Assembly: GCA_002709225.1 (NCBI GenBank)
Contig: PAQH01000061.1
Span: 1 to 37,529 of the forward strand
Source of the DNA: Planctomycetaceae bacterium
Lineage (GTDB): Bacteria > Planctomycetota > Planctomycetia > Pirellulales > Pirellulaceae
Direction: 5' to 3'
DNA: 37,529 bases
Shown: positions 1-10,661 of the stretch, piece after piece
Layout of the letters: each line of letters opens with the position of its first letter
Position numbering within the stretch: the first letter of the stretch is position 1
Made by a program: the position numbers and the translations under genes
The notes under the pieces: model-generated
The model's input: the letters and a program-made list of their open reading frames with translations, nothing else
What the model was told of the DNA's origin: nothing
Database searches by the model: none

Positions 1-2142
<2,142 letters not shown>

Positions 2143-2365
2143 CCGCGGGTATTTTCCCAGCGGGCGCTGGCAGGAGCACGGATCCCGCAGCGGCGTTTTC
2201 CCGGGAAGCCGCGAACCCGCGAATCAGTACGGCGCTGTTGATCCCCCCCCTGGAAATTTACGGGAGAATCGACAAAAAAAGAGAGCCGGTACCGGTTTCG
2301 TTGTGCCGGTGGCGGCGTCTTCGTGCGGTGGATTGACCAGAACAAGGACAGCTGGAAAACAGGTT

Positions 2366-3355
2366 ATGCAAGCGGACGTTCAACGCATCAAGGATCGAGT
2401 TGCCGAGCAGGCGGATTTGATCGATCGTCTCCAGGGTGAGATTCGTAAAGCCATTGTCGGGCAACAGGAGATGGTCTCGCGGCTACTGGTGGGCCTGCTC
2501 TCGGGTGGCCATATCCTGTTGGAGGGAGTTCCCGGTCTGGCGAAGACCCTGGCGATCAACACACTCGCCCAGGCACTCTCTGTGCGTTTTCAACGCATTC
2601 AATTTACTCCCGACCTGCTCCCCGCAGACCTCATTGGGACGATGATTTATGTTCCCAGCGATGGGTCGTTCACGACCCGCAAAGGTCCGATTTTCGCCAA
2701 CCTTATTCTGGCGGATGAAGTGAATCGCGCGCCGTCTAAAGTCCAATCGGCGCTGCTGGAAGCGATGCAGGAACAACAAGTGACCATCGGCGGAGAGACG
2801 TATCCGCTGGAAAAACCGTTCCTTGTCCTGGCCACTCAGAACCCGATCGAGCAAGAGGGGACGTATCCACTGCCCGAAGCGCAGGTGGATCGTTTTATGC
2901 TAAAGGTCAAGATCACCTATCCGGAATTGGCCGAGGAGCGGAAGGTGCTCGATATGGCGATTGATGAAACGGCTCGGCCGGTTCAACCCGTGCTCCAGCC
3001 GCAGGACATCTTTGCCATGCAGGAAGTGGTACGCATGGTCTATATGGATGAACAGGTGCGAGATTACATTCTGGCCATCGTCCAGGCAACACGTCAGCCA
3101 GAGTCATGCAAGCTCGCTGAATTGGCTCCCCTGATCGAATTCGGTGCATCACCGCGGGCGACGATTTTTCTGGGGATCGGAGCCCGCGCCTTGGCCTTTC
3201 TGCAGGGTCGTGGTTACGTCACACCGCAAGACGTGAAAGACATCGCACAGGATGTGCTGCGGCATCGCGTCTTGCTGACGTATGAAGCGGAAGCGGAGCA
3301 GAAAACCAGCGAAGATGTGATTGGTGAGATTCTGTCCGCTGTTCCAGTTCCCTGA
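2366..3355 (+). CDS. moxR: MoxR-family AAA+ ATPase, first gene of Bat operon
   Basis: 329 residues, the usual MoxR size. Walker A is GVPGLAKT (54-61), Walker B is the LILADEVN stretch (about 113-120) and the sensor-1 region is ATQNPIEQEGTYPLPEAQVDRF (about 157-177, given here as landmarks). The N-terminal IVGQ motif lies 30 residues from the chosen ATG, as expected for the family. The open frame runs upstream to 2093, but that part overlaps the preceding dehydrogenase gene and has no family similarity, so ATG 2366 is preferred despite a weak ribosome-binding site (an AGG only three bases away). MoxR ATPases act as chaperone-like partners of VWA proteins. The stop is 10 bases before the DUF58 gene, and all downstream Bat genes follow on the same strand. 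The 223-base gap upstream (2143-2365) holds no gene I can support; no clear promoter was seen there. Confidence 0.95.
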   Translation: MQADVQRIKDRVAEQADLIDRLQGEIRKAIVGQQEMVSRLLVGLLSGGHILLEGVPGLAKTLAINTLAQALSVRFQRIQFTPDLLPADLIGTMIYVPSDGSFTTRKGPIFANLILADEVNRAPSKVQSALLEAMQEQQVTIGGETYPLEKPFLVLATQNPIEQEGTYPLPEAQVDRFMLKVKITYPELAEERKVLDMAIDETARPVQPVLQPQDIFAMQEVVRMVYMDEQVRDYILAIVQATRQPESCKLAELAPLIEFGASPRATIFLGIGARALAFLQGRGYVTPQDVKDIAQDVLRHRVLLTYEAEAEQKTSEDVIGEILSAVPVP

Positions 3356-3365
3356 GAGTCCGGTC

Positions 3366-4253
3366 ATGTCCCAGCAGACGGTTGCCGAAATCCTGCGGAA
3401 GGTGCAGCAGATTCAGATTGTTGCCAATCGGTCGGTCAACGATCTGCTAGCAGGCCAATATCGCAGCCTGTTTCGCGGTCGAGGCATGGAGTTTGATGAG
3501 GTTCGCGAGTATCAGGCCGGTGACGAAATCCGCACGATTGACTGGAATGTGACAGCCCGCGCGGGGAGTCCGTATGTCAAACGGTTTTCGGAAGAACGAG
3601 AACTCACGGTCCTGTTCTTGCTGGATGTGTCGGCGTCGGGAGCCTTCGGAACGGGCCGCCAGTCCAAGCTCGAGGTCATGGTCGAGATGGCTGCCCTGTT
3701 GATGTTTTCCGCGCTGAAGAACAACGATAAGGTGGGTTTACTTTTTTTTGCAGGAGAGGTGCACGCCTACTACCCGCCGCGTAAAGGCAAGTCGAATGTC
3801 CTGCGTCTGATTCGCGAAATGATTGCTGTGGAACCTGTTGCCGAAGAGACGAACCTGGGCCAAACGCTGCAGTTTCTCAGTCGGGTCCATAAACGCCGTT
3901 CAGTGGTGTTCTTGATTAGTGATTTTCAAGCCGAAGATTCACGCAGCCCGCTGGCGGTTTCCAATCACCGCCACGATTTGGTGGCGATCACGGTTTCAGA
4001 TCCGCGCGAACGCGCCTTACCCGATGTCGGTTTTCTGACCTTTCGCGACGCAGAAACAGGCGAGATCGTCGAAGTTGATACGCGCCACCCACGGGTGAGG
4101 GCGCTGTTTGCGGAGTCGGCGGATCGTCGTCAGGAAGCCCTGTCCGACGGGTTGCGCCGTGTTGGCGTGGATGAGCTCGCGGTGAGTACAACCGAACCCT
4201 ACGCGACCAGTTTGAGGCGTTTCTTTGCCTCGCGGGAGCGGCGACAACGGTAG
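3366..4253 (+). CDS. DUF58 domain protein (VWA-like) of MoxR/Bat operon
   Basis: 295 residues. The DUF58 hallmark occupies about 49-65: YQAGDEIRTIDWNVTAR, followed by a KRFSEERE stretch. A VWA-type fold follows with the MIDAS-like DVSAS at 87-91. DUF58 proteins are regularly encoded directly after MoxR and are thought to be cytoplasmic or membrane-associated partners of the ATPase. No membrane segment is obvious here. ATG 3366 was chosen because it starts the family-typical N-terminus and sits 10 bases after the MoxR stop. The longer frame from 3321 would overlap MoxR. The next gene begins 7 bases after this stop, which supports one transcript. Confidence 0.93.
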   Translation: MSQQTVAEILRKVQQIQIVANRSVNDLLAGQYRSLFRGRGMEFDEVREYQAGDEIRTIDWNVTARAGSPYVKRFSEERELTVLFLLDVSASGAFGTGRQSKLEVMVEMAALLMFSALKNNDKVGLLFFAGEVHAYYPPRKGKSNVLRLIREMIAVEPVAEETNLGQTLQFLSRVHKRRSVVFLISDFQAEDSRSPLAVSNHRHDLVAITVSDPRERALPDVGFLTFRDAETGEIVEVDTRHPRVRALFAESADRRQEALSDGLRRVGVDELAVSTTEPYATSLRRFFASRERRQR

Positions 4254-4260
4254 TGTGAAG

Positions 4261-5640
4261 ATGAATGATGCAGTGCAAGAAAACCGGCCCGCGCTTACTT
4301 TGGCGGATCCTCCCGGCAAGAGACTCCAGCGGCAGGGGGGCCCAGGTCGCGGGATCGGGTGGTTGCTCGGGCTACAAGTGGTTTGTCTGATCGGGATCGG
4401 GTACCAGCTGGTGAATCGGTCCGAGCGGGCGGAGACAACAGCGGTGGCCGGTCAACCGAAACAGCTGCGGGATACGGCGCTGGCGCTGGAAGCCCGCAGC
4501 CTTTCCCGGGCCGCAGCCGAGACCTGGCAGGCGTATTTGCGATCTGAACCCGCCACTCCTGAACGGGCGAATTTGTTGTACCGTATTGGCCGGCTGTACC
4601 TGGAATCAGAGGAGTACAATGCCGCGGTTGTGGCTCTGGTAGAAGCGGAGCAGTTGGCGCAGGACGACCCGGCACTGCGGGAGAAGATTGGGCCGAAGAT
4701 TATCGACTGCTTGCGCCGCTTGGGTCGCTATGGAGAAGTGGGACGCGAGTTGTCACGTCAGGTGGAGGTGGATTCCGCAGCGGAAGACCGTGGCGCGGTG
4801 CTGGCGACCTTTGCCGGGGAAGCGTTCTACGAAGCGGACTTGGACCGTGTGATTGAGCGCACGGTCGATCGGGCCTTGGCGCTACAAGGTGGCGGGGGTT
4901 TGGGGGTGGCGCGCGAACAGGTGCTCAAGCAGTATCAGAGTCCTCAAGCGCGTCAGCAGATGTTGCAGCAGATGTTACAGCGCGAACTTTTCAGTCGGCG
5001 GGCACGCGATCTGAAAATGGATTCCCAGGCCGAGTTTGTGGACAACCGTCGCATGCTGGAAGCGGAATTGCTGGCGAGTCGATTCCTGAATAGTCAGTTG
5101 GAGAAGATTCAACCCACCGATGTGGATCTCGAGTCCTATTATGCTGCACAACAAGCCACGTATCGCCAGCCGGAAACCGCCAGCCTGACGGTACTCTGGT
5201 GCGCCACGCCAGAGGCGGCACAGGCCCGGCTGAAACAGATTACCTCGGTCGACGATTTTCGCGCGTTGGTGGCGGCGTCGGACACGGCCAACGAGCTGAC
5301 CCGTTTCGAGATCTCTCGTGGCCAACCGCATCCACAGCTGGGTGATGTCTCAGCTGTGTTTGCCCTCGAGGTGGAAGCCTGGACGAAAGAACCTGGCAGG
5401 GGCGCTGGAAAATCCTGGCTGGCGCTGTTGGAGTCGAAGACGCCAGCCCGCCTGCCACCTCTTTCGGAAGTACGGTTACGCGTTGCCGGCGATTACCGTT
5501 TGCGGAAACGCCAGGAATTGATGCAGGAATTGCTGACGGATTTGATGAAGCGGTACGACGTCCAGATCCTGGCCGGTTCACAAGGCCCGCCCGCGTCTGC
5601 CGCCGCAGAGACGAACCGCGAATCCCAGAAGTCGGAGTGA
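4261..5640 (+). CDS. Membrane-anchored TPR protein with SurA/parvulin-like C-terminal region
   Basis: 459 residues. A single hydrophobic segment at about 31-49 (GIGWLLGLQVVCLIGIGYQL) follows a charged N-terminus, so most of the protein is probably periplasmic. Residues about 80-165 form TPR-like helices (ARSLSRAAAETW, LYRIGRLYLESEEYNAA). From about 185 the pattern resembles the helical chaperone part of SurA/PpiD/PrsA proteins: LQQMLQRELFSRRARDLKM, then VDLESYYAAQQATYRQPE. A degenerate region follows where a parvulin domain would be. I see no clear set of parvulin catalytic residues, so activity is doubtful. It lies between the DUF58 and DUF4381-like genes; its stop overlaps the next start by four bases (GTGA). 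The specific role is unknown; an envelope folding helper is an inference. Confidence 0.8.
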   Translation: MNDAVQENRPALTLADPPGKRLQRQGGPGRGIGWLLGLQVVCLIGIGYQLVNRSERAETTAVAGQPKQLRDTALALEARSLSRAAAETWQAYLRSEPATPERANLLYRIGRLYLESEEYNAAVVALVEAEQLAQDDPALREKIGPKIIDCLRRLGRYGEVGRELSRQVEVDSAAEDRGAVLATFAGEAFYEADLDRVIERTVDRALALQGGGGLGVAREQVLKQYQSPQARQQMLQQMLQRELFSRRARDLKMDSQAEFVDNRRMLEAELLASRFLNSQLEKIQPTDVDLESYYAAQQATYRQPETASLTVLWCATPEAAQARLKQITSVDDFRALVAASDTANELTRFEISRGQPHPQLGDVSAVFALEVEAWTKEPGRGAGKSWLALLESKTPARLPPLSEVRLRVAGDYRLRKRQELMQELLTDLMKRYDVQILAGSQGPPASAAAETNRESQKSE

Positions 5641-6713
5641 GTGCGGTGACTATGTGCCGGTGCGGTTTTGAATGGCCTGTGGGGGTTCGGAAGGGGCGCC
5701 GAGTCAGCGCCTGGGCTGGGGTGGTGTTGTGGCTGGTGACGGCGGCAGGAAGTCTGCAAAACGGATGTGCGCCTCGCGCGGAGAACCTCTCCCAAGACGG
5801 CGCCGAGGAGGAGCCGGCTGCAGTGGTGTCGCGTGTAGAACGCGGTCCGGTTCATTTTGATGTCAGTTTACGACCCGGGTCACCACGTCTTTCCGATGAG
5901 CCGGTACTGACCTTAACGATTCGCGCCGCGGCGGGTGTTGAAGTCGAGAAGCCACCTTTTGGTGAGGCGGTGGGAGATTTCCTGGTCCGGGATTTTCACG
6001 AACCGTTGCCGGAAAAGCAGGAGCAGGCGACGATTCTTCGCCAGCAGTACACTCTAGAACCCGTCCGTGCGGGGACTTTGGTCATTGATCCGATCACGGT
6101 CAAGTTTGTCGACCGACGGACGTCAGGATCTCCGTCTCGCCACCAGATTCAGTCCGAAGCGCTGACGGTCGAAGTCAGTACTGTTCTGGGTGATGATGCC
6201 CCCTCGCTGAGCGGCTTGCGGCCTGCTGCCAGTCCGCTAGCACTGCCGCCACCACCCAGCCGCCGGTGGGTCTGGGCTAGTTTGATAGCTGTGGCGCTGG
6301 GCGCTGTCGCCATGACGGCTTTCTGGTGGCGCAAAAGAAAAGTGAGCGAGCCGGAATTGTCGCCGGCTGAACTTGCCTGGCTCGAGCTGGAACATCTGGT
6401 CGCCGCCGATCTGGCCACCGCAGACATCAAGGCCTACTACAGCGAGTTGACCGGTGTGGTGCGCCGCTTCATCGAACGTTCTACCGGTATCCGGGCGCCC
6501 GAGCAGACGACCGAGGAATTTCTTCAGGCGATCGCTCGGGATCACAGTTTTGCCGCCTCCTCCAGCCAGCGTTTGGCGGCCTTTCTGCAGTCGGCTGATT
6601 TGGTCAAGTTTGCCGGTTACCAACCGGCCAACCAGGACATCGAGGAGAGCTTTACGCGAGCCCAGCAGTTCATCGGACTGGAACGGGAAGTCGAGACGGA
6701 GGCCGCTGTATGA
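5637..6713 (+). CDS. DUF4381/BatD-like membrane protein of Bat operon
   Basis: 358 residues if translation begins at GTG 5637, which overlaps the previous stop; GTG 5646 or ATG 5652 are also possible. A hydrophobic N-terminal segment (about 25-38) precedes a cysteine in GC at 43-44. It could be a lipoprotein, but the lipobox is poor (Q-N-G-C). Residues about 60-180 look like a beta-rich extracytoplasmic domain (PVLTLTIRAAAGVEVEKP). A transmembrane helix lies at about 210-230. The cytoplasmic tail resembles DUF4381 and the C-termini of BatD proteins: YYSELTGVVRRFIE, then TTEEFL and LVKFAG. The stop overlaps the batA start as ATGA, which indicates translational coupling. It is an accessory membrane partner of the VWA proteins by context. 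Confidence 0.82.
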   Translation: MSAVTMCRCGFEWPVGVRKGRRVSAWAGVVLWLVTAAGSLQNGCAPRAENLSQDGAEEEPAAVVSRVERGPVHFDVSLRPGSPRLSDEPVLTLTIRAAAGVEVEKPPFGEAVGDFLVRDFHEPLPEKQEQATILRQQYTLEPVRAGTLVIDPITVKFVDRRTSGSPSRHQIQSEALTVEVSTVLGDDAPSLSGLRPAASPLALPPPPSRRWVWASLIAVALGAVAMTAFWWRKRKVSEPELSPAELAWLELEHLVAADLATADIKAYYSELTGVVRRFIERSTGIRAPEQTTEEFLQAIARDHSFAASSSQRLAAFLQSADLVKFAGYQPANQDIEESFTRAQQFIGLEREVETEAAV

Positions 6714-7780
6714 CCGCCGTACGATTTCACGACCCACTGTGGCTGCTGCTACTGTTACCGGTGATTGGTTTCAGTCTTTATGCGTTCAGACGGCAACGAC
6801 GTGGCTCGGTGCTTTACTCGAGTGTCGATTTGTTACGGGATTTGCCCGTGACGTGGGCATTGCGCGTGCGTCACTGTTTGCCCTGGTTGCGGATGATCGG
6901 ATTGGTCCTAATTGCGCTGGCCTTGATGCGCCCCCAGTTGGGTCGCGAAGAGTTTCGGATTCGCACCGAGGGGATTGCCATTGAAATGTGTATCGATAGA
7001 TCAGGTTCGATGCAGGCGCTGGACTTTCGGATTGAAGGTGAGCCCCGCAACCGGCTGACGGCGGTCAAACAGGTGTTCCGCCAATTTGTTGCGGGAGACG
7101 ACCGGTTCGCTGGACGCGGAGATGACTTGGTAGGGCTCGTAGTGTTCGGGGGATTCGCCGATGCGATGTGCCCGTTGACGCTTGATCATGGGGCACTTCT
7201 GGAAGTCCTCGAGACGGTGCGGATCTCGGAACCTGTTCAAGACAAGCAAGGCCGTGTCATCAACGATGGTCTCTGGCAAGAGGAGCAGGCGACTGCCATT
7301 GGAGACGCAATCGCGGTCGCGGTCGATCGGTTGAAGGATGTAGATGCCAAGAGTCGAATTATCGTGCTCCTCTCGGATGGAGAAAATACCGCGGGGGTTG
7401 TCGCCCCGGAGGAGGCGGCGGAAGCGGCGCACGCTTTTGGAATCCGCATCTACAGTATCGGCGTGGGAACGACAGGTACGGCTCCATTTCCGGCACGCGA
7501 TTTGTTTGGTCGCAACGTGCTCCAGTCGCGACCCGTCAAGCTTGACGAAGAGACACTCAAGGCGCTCGCCGAGCAGACCCGGGGCCAGTATTTTAACGCC
7601 CAGAATACTGAGGCGCTCCAGCAGGTCTACGCGGAAATTGACCGACTCGAAAAAACGGAAACGGAAGGTCGGCTGTACACCGAGTACGGTGAGGTCTTTC
7701 AATGGCTGCTGGTGCCAGGATTGGCATGTGTGCTGCTGGAAATTTGGCTGACTTGCACACGTTTTCGTTCACTCCCTTGA
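6710..7780 (+). CDS. batA: BatA-like VWA membrane protein
   Basis: 356 residues. Two N-terminal membrane helices (about 9-24 and 60-74) frame a basic loop and are followed by a VWA domain. The MIDAS motif is complete: DRSGS at 96-100, a downstream threonine in TAIGDA and the LLSDGENT strand. A final membrane helix is at about 331-348 (LLVPGLACVLLEIWL). This is the standard BatA/Aerotolerance-regulator layout, in which the VWA domain faces the periplasm or cytoplasm depending on helix count and binds partners through a divalent metal. ATG 6710 overlaps the previous stop by four bases. A paralogous VWA gene follows 13 bases downstream. Confidence 0.92.
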   Translation: MTAVRFHDPLWLLLLLPVIGFSLYAFRRQRRGSVLYSSVDLLRDLPVTWALRVRHCLPWLRMIGLVLIALALMRPQLGREEFRIRTEGIAIEMCIDRSGSMQALDFRIEGEPRNRLTAVKQVFRQFVAGDDRFAGRGDDLVGLVVFGGFADAMCPLTLDHGALLEVLETVRISEPVQDKQGRVINDGLWQEEQATAIGDAIAVAVDRLKDVDAKSRIIVLLSDGENTAGVVAPEEAAEAAHAFGIRIYSIGVGTTGTAPFPARDLFGRNVLQSRPVKLDEETLKALAEQTRGQYFNAQNTEALQQVYAEIDRLEKTETEGRLYTEYGEVFQWLLVPGLACVLLEIWLTCTRFRSLP

Positions 7781-7793
7781 CGCTGGACAATCG

Positions 7794-8822
7794 ATGATTT
7801 GGGAAACTCCAGTCCTTTTGTTTGCCCTCTGGATCGTGCCGTTGACGGGTGCCGTGTTGGTTTATTCGCACCGCAAACGGGCTGCTACAGCCCGCCGATT
7901 CGCAGATGCGGAGATGGTGGAGCGGTTGATGCCGTCGTTTCGAACATCGCGTTTCTGGATCAAATCGATTCTCCTGATGGTCGCGCTCTGCTGTTTGATC
8001 GCTGCTGCGGCGCGCCCCCGTTTTGGTGTGTTCTTTGAAGAAGTGTCCACACGCGGGGTCGACTTGTTTGTACTGCTGGATGTTTCGCGTTCGATGCTCG
8101 CTGAAGATGTGGCCCCCAATCGTCTGGAGCGGGCCAAGCGGGACATCCAGGATCTGTTAGAGCGATTGCAGGGCGATCGGGTGGGTTTGATCGTGTTTGC
8201 CGGTGCCCCGGTGGTACAGGTCCCGTTGACGACCGATCACGGTTTTTTTCGTATGGTACTAGAGGATGTCGATACGGACAGTGCGCCGCGTGGCGGCAGT
8301 CTCATCGGCGATGCGATTCGTAAAGCACTGGCGGATATGGAGGAACGCCGTGACCGAGATCAGGTCATCGTCTTGATCACCGATGGCGAGGATCACGAGT
8401 CGTTTCCGGCGGAAGCGGCGAGCGAGGCAGCCCAGCGCGACGTGCGTATGATCACAGTAGGATTGGGTGATCAGGGAGAGGGCGCACGGATTCCGCAAAA
8501 GAGCGAGGATGGCAGCCGGGTGTTTTTGCAACACCAGGGACAGGAGGTGTGGTCGAAAATGGATGAGCGACTTCTCAAAGAGATGGCATTGGCTACCAAG
8601 GGCGCTTACGTACCGGCCCAGACACGCGCATACGACTTGGGTCGGATCTATGATGATCATCTGGTGAATTTGAATCGTGGTGAAGTACTGGCAGAGAAAC
8701 GCAAACGTTATCGCGAACAGTTTCAGTTGCTGGGAGGATTGGGCTTGCTGCTGCTCCTGGTTGAAATGGTGATTTCCGCTTACCCAACACCGACGGGAGA
8801 CATGGAGAGGAGTTTCTCATGA
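7794..8822 (+). CDS. batB: BatB-like VWA membrane protein
   Basis: 342 residues, with the same plan as the preceding gene: membrane helices at about 7-24 and 57-73, a VWA domain with MIDAS DVSRS at 96-100 (identical position to BatA), the ITDGEDHES strand, and a C-terminal membrane helix at about 316-333. The family-typical NRLERAKRD and GDRVGLIVFAG motifs are present. A GGA ribosome-binding element sits six bases before ATG 7794. The stop overlaps the next gene's start (ATGA). It is probably a second VWA partner for MoxR that arose by duplication of the neighbour. Which of the two corresponds to BatA or BatB of Bacteroides is naming by order and not by phylogeny. Confidence 0.91.
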   Translation: MIWETPVLLFALWIVPLTGAVLVYSHRKRAATARRFADAEMVERLMPSFRTSRFWIKSILLMVALCCLIAAAARPRFGVFFEEVSTRGVDLFVLLDVSRSMLAEDVAPNRLERAKRDIQDLLERLQGDRVGLIVFAGAPVVQVPLTTDHGFFRMVLEDVDTDSAPRGGSLIGDAIRKALADMEERRDRDQVIVLITDGEDHESFPAEAASEAAQRDVRMITVGLGDQGEGARIPQKSEDGSRVFLQHQGQEVWSKMDERLLKEMALATKGAYVPAQTRAYDLGRIYDDHLVNLNRGEVLAEKRKRYREQFQLLGGLGLLLLLVEMVISAYPTPTGDMERSFS

Positions 8823-10618
8823 TGATTCGAATAGCACGCCGCTCCGCGGGACCATTACTGGTTCTGCTGGTGTCACTGTTGGCAAGCGACTCGAGCCTGG
8901 GTGCGACCGCGGTAAAAAAAGTCGCTGCTGGGATCCGCCATTTTCAAGCGGGACGTTTTGACGAAGCAGATCGGGCGTTTGTTGAGGCGGAGGTTTCCGA
9001 TCCGGAAAATGCAACCATCTGGTTTGATCGGGCTTGCGCGCTGGCAGCCGCCGGAGAGGTGGAGAAGGCCCGTAAGTATTTCCAGCAAGCGGCACTTTCT
9101 CGAGACACGCCGCTGGAGATCCGCTGCCATTACAATCTCGGCTGTCTGGCGGCGGGGCAGGCACAGGCATTGCTGGGCGAGGATCCTGGAGCGGCTGAAC
9201 AAGCGGTGCGGGAACAGAGCATCTCACAGTTGCTGCAGGCGGTTGGCCATTATCGGGATTGTCTCCGCCTGGACGCAGACCACGCTGATGCGCGGCATAA
9301 CCTCGAACTGATTCGCCTGTACATCAAGCACGTTCAATCGATCTGGGAAGCGCGTGACCGGGAACAGTCGCGTCAGGAGAAGAACCTGTTGCAGTTCCTG
9401 GCAGAACTCGAACAGCGGCAGACAGCTCTGTGGGCGATGACCCGTGGACTGGCCTCTGAGGAGGACTCGCCGCGGCGGCGGCAGCAGGTCAAGGCTTCGG
9501 CCACAGCGCAGCGAAAATTGCGGGAAGAAGTCGAGCCTCTCCAAGAGAAGGTAGCGGAGTTCTTTCAGAGTCCCCAAGAGGCAGCGCCAGCGGGTCCCAA
9601 TCCGCCTGCGCAGGATCCGGCGGCCGATCCGCGCGCGCAAGCTATCCAGTTGCTGCAGCAATTGGCGAGCGAGAGTAATCAGATCATGAACCGGGCGGCT
9701 CTGGGGCTGGAGAGCAATGATTTTGAGGCGGCACAGCAGCAGCAGAGGGAGGTCCTCGATCGTTTCAATCAGATGTTTATGGTGGCGGCGCCGTTTGGTA
9801 ATTTGTTGCAGCGGGCGACGCAGCAGCAGCAACAGCTGGTTGATGTTTCGACGGCTGTGGTGGAGCCATCGCCAACAGCCGCAGCGACGGACGCTGCGTC
9901 CTCGGATTCTGAAACTGGGAATTCTGAAACTGGGGGTACTGAAACTGGGGGTACCCAGACGTCAGCCACAGCAGGAGCGGCGCAGCGTGACGATGTGGCA
10001 CTTGCGCAGCAGCAATCACGGGTGGCCGAGTGGAGCCGCATGTTGACGCTCAAAGCCGAGGCAGAAATCAAGCAGACTGCTGCGAACGAAACGGCGCACG
10101 AGTCGGCACCGCTGATCGGCCCGGTCGATCCGTCAGCTCCCGCCGGATCGGGCGCGGAACCCTCCGCAGGAGCTGCCGCACAAGCCGCAGAACAACGCGC
10201 CGCGCTGCAAGAGGCGCTGCAAAAAGCGGTGTCGCTCGGTCCCGACGTGGAACGACACGCGCAGGCGGCCGCGAGCCAGTTGGAGAAAACGCATGTGGCG
10301 GATGCATTGCCCGACCAGCGTCAAGCGCTTGAGTTGCTCAAGGAAATTGGCAAGTCGCTGGAGCAGCCTCCCGACGAGAATTCCCAGCAGCAACAGAATC
10401 CAGAAGAGGGCGAGCAGGAGCAGCAACAGGATTCACAGCAGGGAGAACAGAATCAGCAGCAAGACAGTTCGTCACCCCAGGATCCCACCAAGTCTCCGCA
10501 GGAAAAAGCGCTTTCCACATTGCGTCGCGCTCGCGAAAGAGAGCGTCAGCATCGTGACTTGCGAAAACAGTTGCAGCGCGCCGCGGCGGGCCGCGTTCCG
10601 GTTGATCGAGATTGGTGA
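8819..10618 (+). CDS. BatC-like TPR protein with Gln-rich C-terminal half
   Basis: 599 residues. A signal peptide is visible at about 1-28 (LLVLLVSLLASDSSLGA). TPR-like repeats follow at about 30-165 (GRFDEADRAFVEAEVSDPENA, YNLGCLAAG, HADARHNLELI), as in the TPR components BatC/BatE. The remainder is low in complexity: Ala/Gln-rich, with a short SETGG-type repeat near residues 363-377 and a strongly Gln/Glu-rich stretch near 520-560, ending in a basic tail (RRARERERQH). Two adjacent ATG codons (8819 and 8822) can serve as starts behind a GAGGAG element. It is probably periplasmic. The tail may be a flexible linker or interaction region; its function is not known. Confidence 0.86.
   Translation: MMIRIARRSAGPLLVLLVSLLASDSSLGATAVKKVAAGIRHFQAGRFDEADRAFVEAEVSDPENATIWFDRACALAAAGEVEKARKYFQQAALSRDTPLEIRCHYNLGCLAAGQAQALLGEDPGAAEQAVREQSISQLLQAVGHYRDCLRLDADHADARHNLELIRLYIKHVQSIWEARDREQSRQEKNLLQFLAELEQRQTALWAMTRGLASEEDSPRRRQQVKASATAQRKLREEVEPLQEKVAEFFQSPQEAAPAGPNPPAQDPAADPRAQAIQLLQQLASESNQIMNRAALGLESNDFEAAQQQQREVLDRFNQMFMVAAPFGNLLQRATQQQQQLVDVSTAVVEPSPTAAATDAASSDSETGNSETGGTETGGTQTSATAGAAQRDDVALAQQQSRVAEWSRMLTLKAEAEIKQTAANETAHESAPLIGPVDPSAPAGSGAEPSAGAAAQAAEQRAALQEALQKAVSLGPDVERHAQAAASQLEKTHVADALPDQRQALELLKEIGKSLEQPPDENSQQQQNPEEGEQEQQQDSQQGEQNQQQDSSSPQDPTKSPQEKALSTLRRARERERQHRDLRKQLQRAAAGRVPVDRDW
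9906..9950. repeat. 15-bp in-frame tandem repeat (three units) inside BatC-like gene
   Basis: Three consecutive 15-base units share the core TCTGAAACTGGG or ACTGAAACTGGG, at 9906-9920, 9921-9935 and 9936-9950. A fourth unit decays after 9951. Because the period is five codons, the reading frame is kept and the protein gains Ser/Thr-Glu-Thr-Gly-Gly pentapeptides. Such units can change in number by slippage without breaking the gene. Confidence 0.85.
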
Positions 10619-10661
10619 ATGGCAACTTCTGTTTTTTTGGTTTTCACAGGTTTGTACCTTC

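Noticed and set aside
7001-7702. 233-codon open frame on the minus strand
   Set aside because: Opposite the VWA domain of the BatA-like gene; no recognisable domain.
10293-10661. N-terminal extension of BatD
   Set aside because: It overlaps the BatC-like gene in another frame and is Ser/Arg-rich without family character. A signal peptide starts at ATG 10662.
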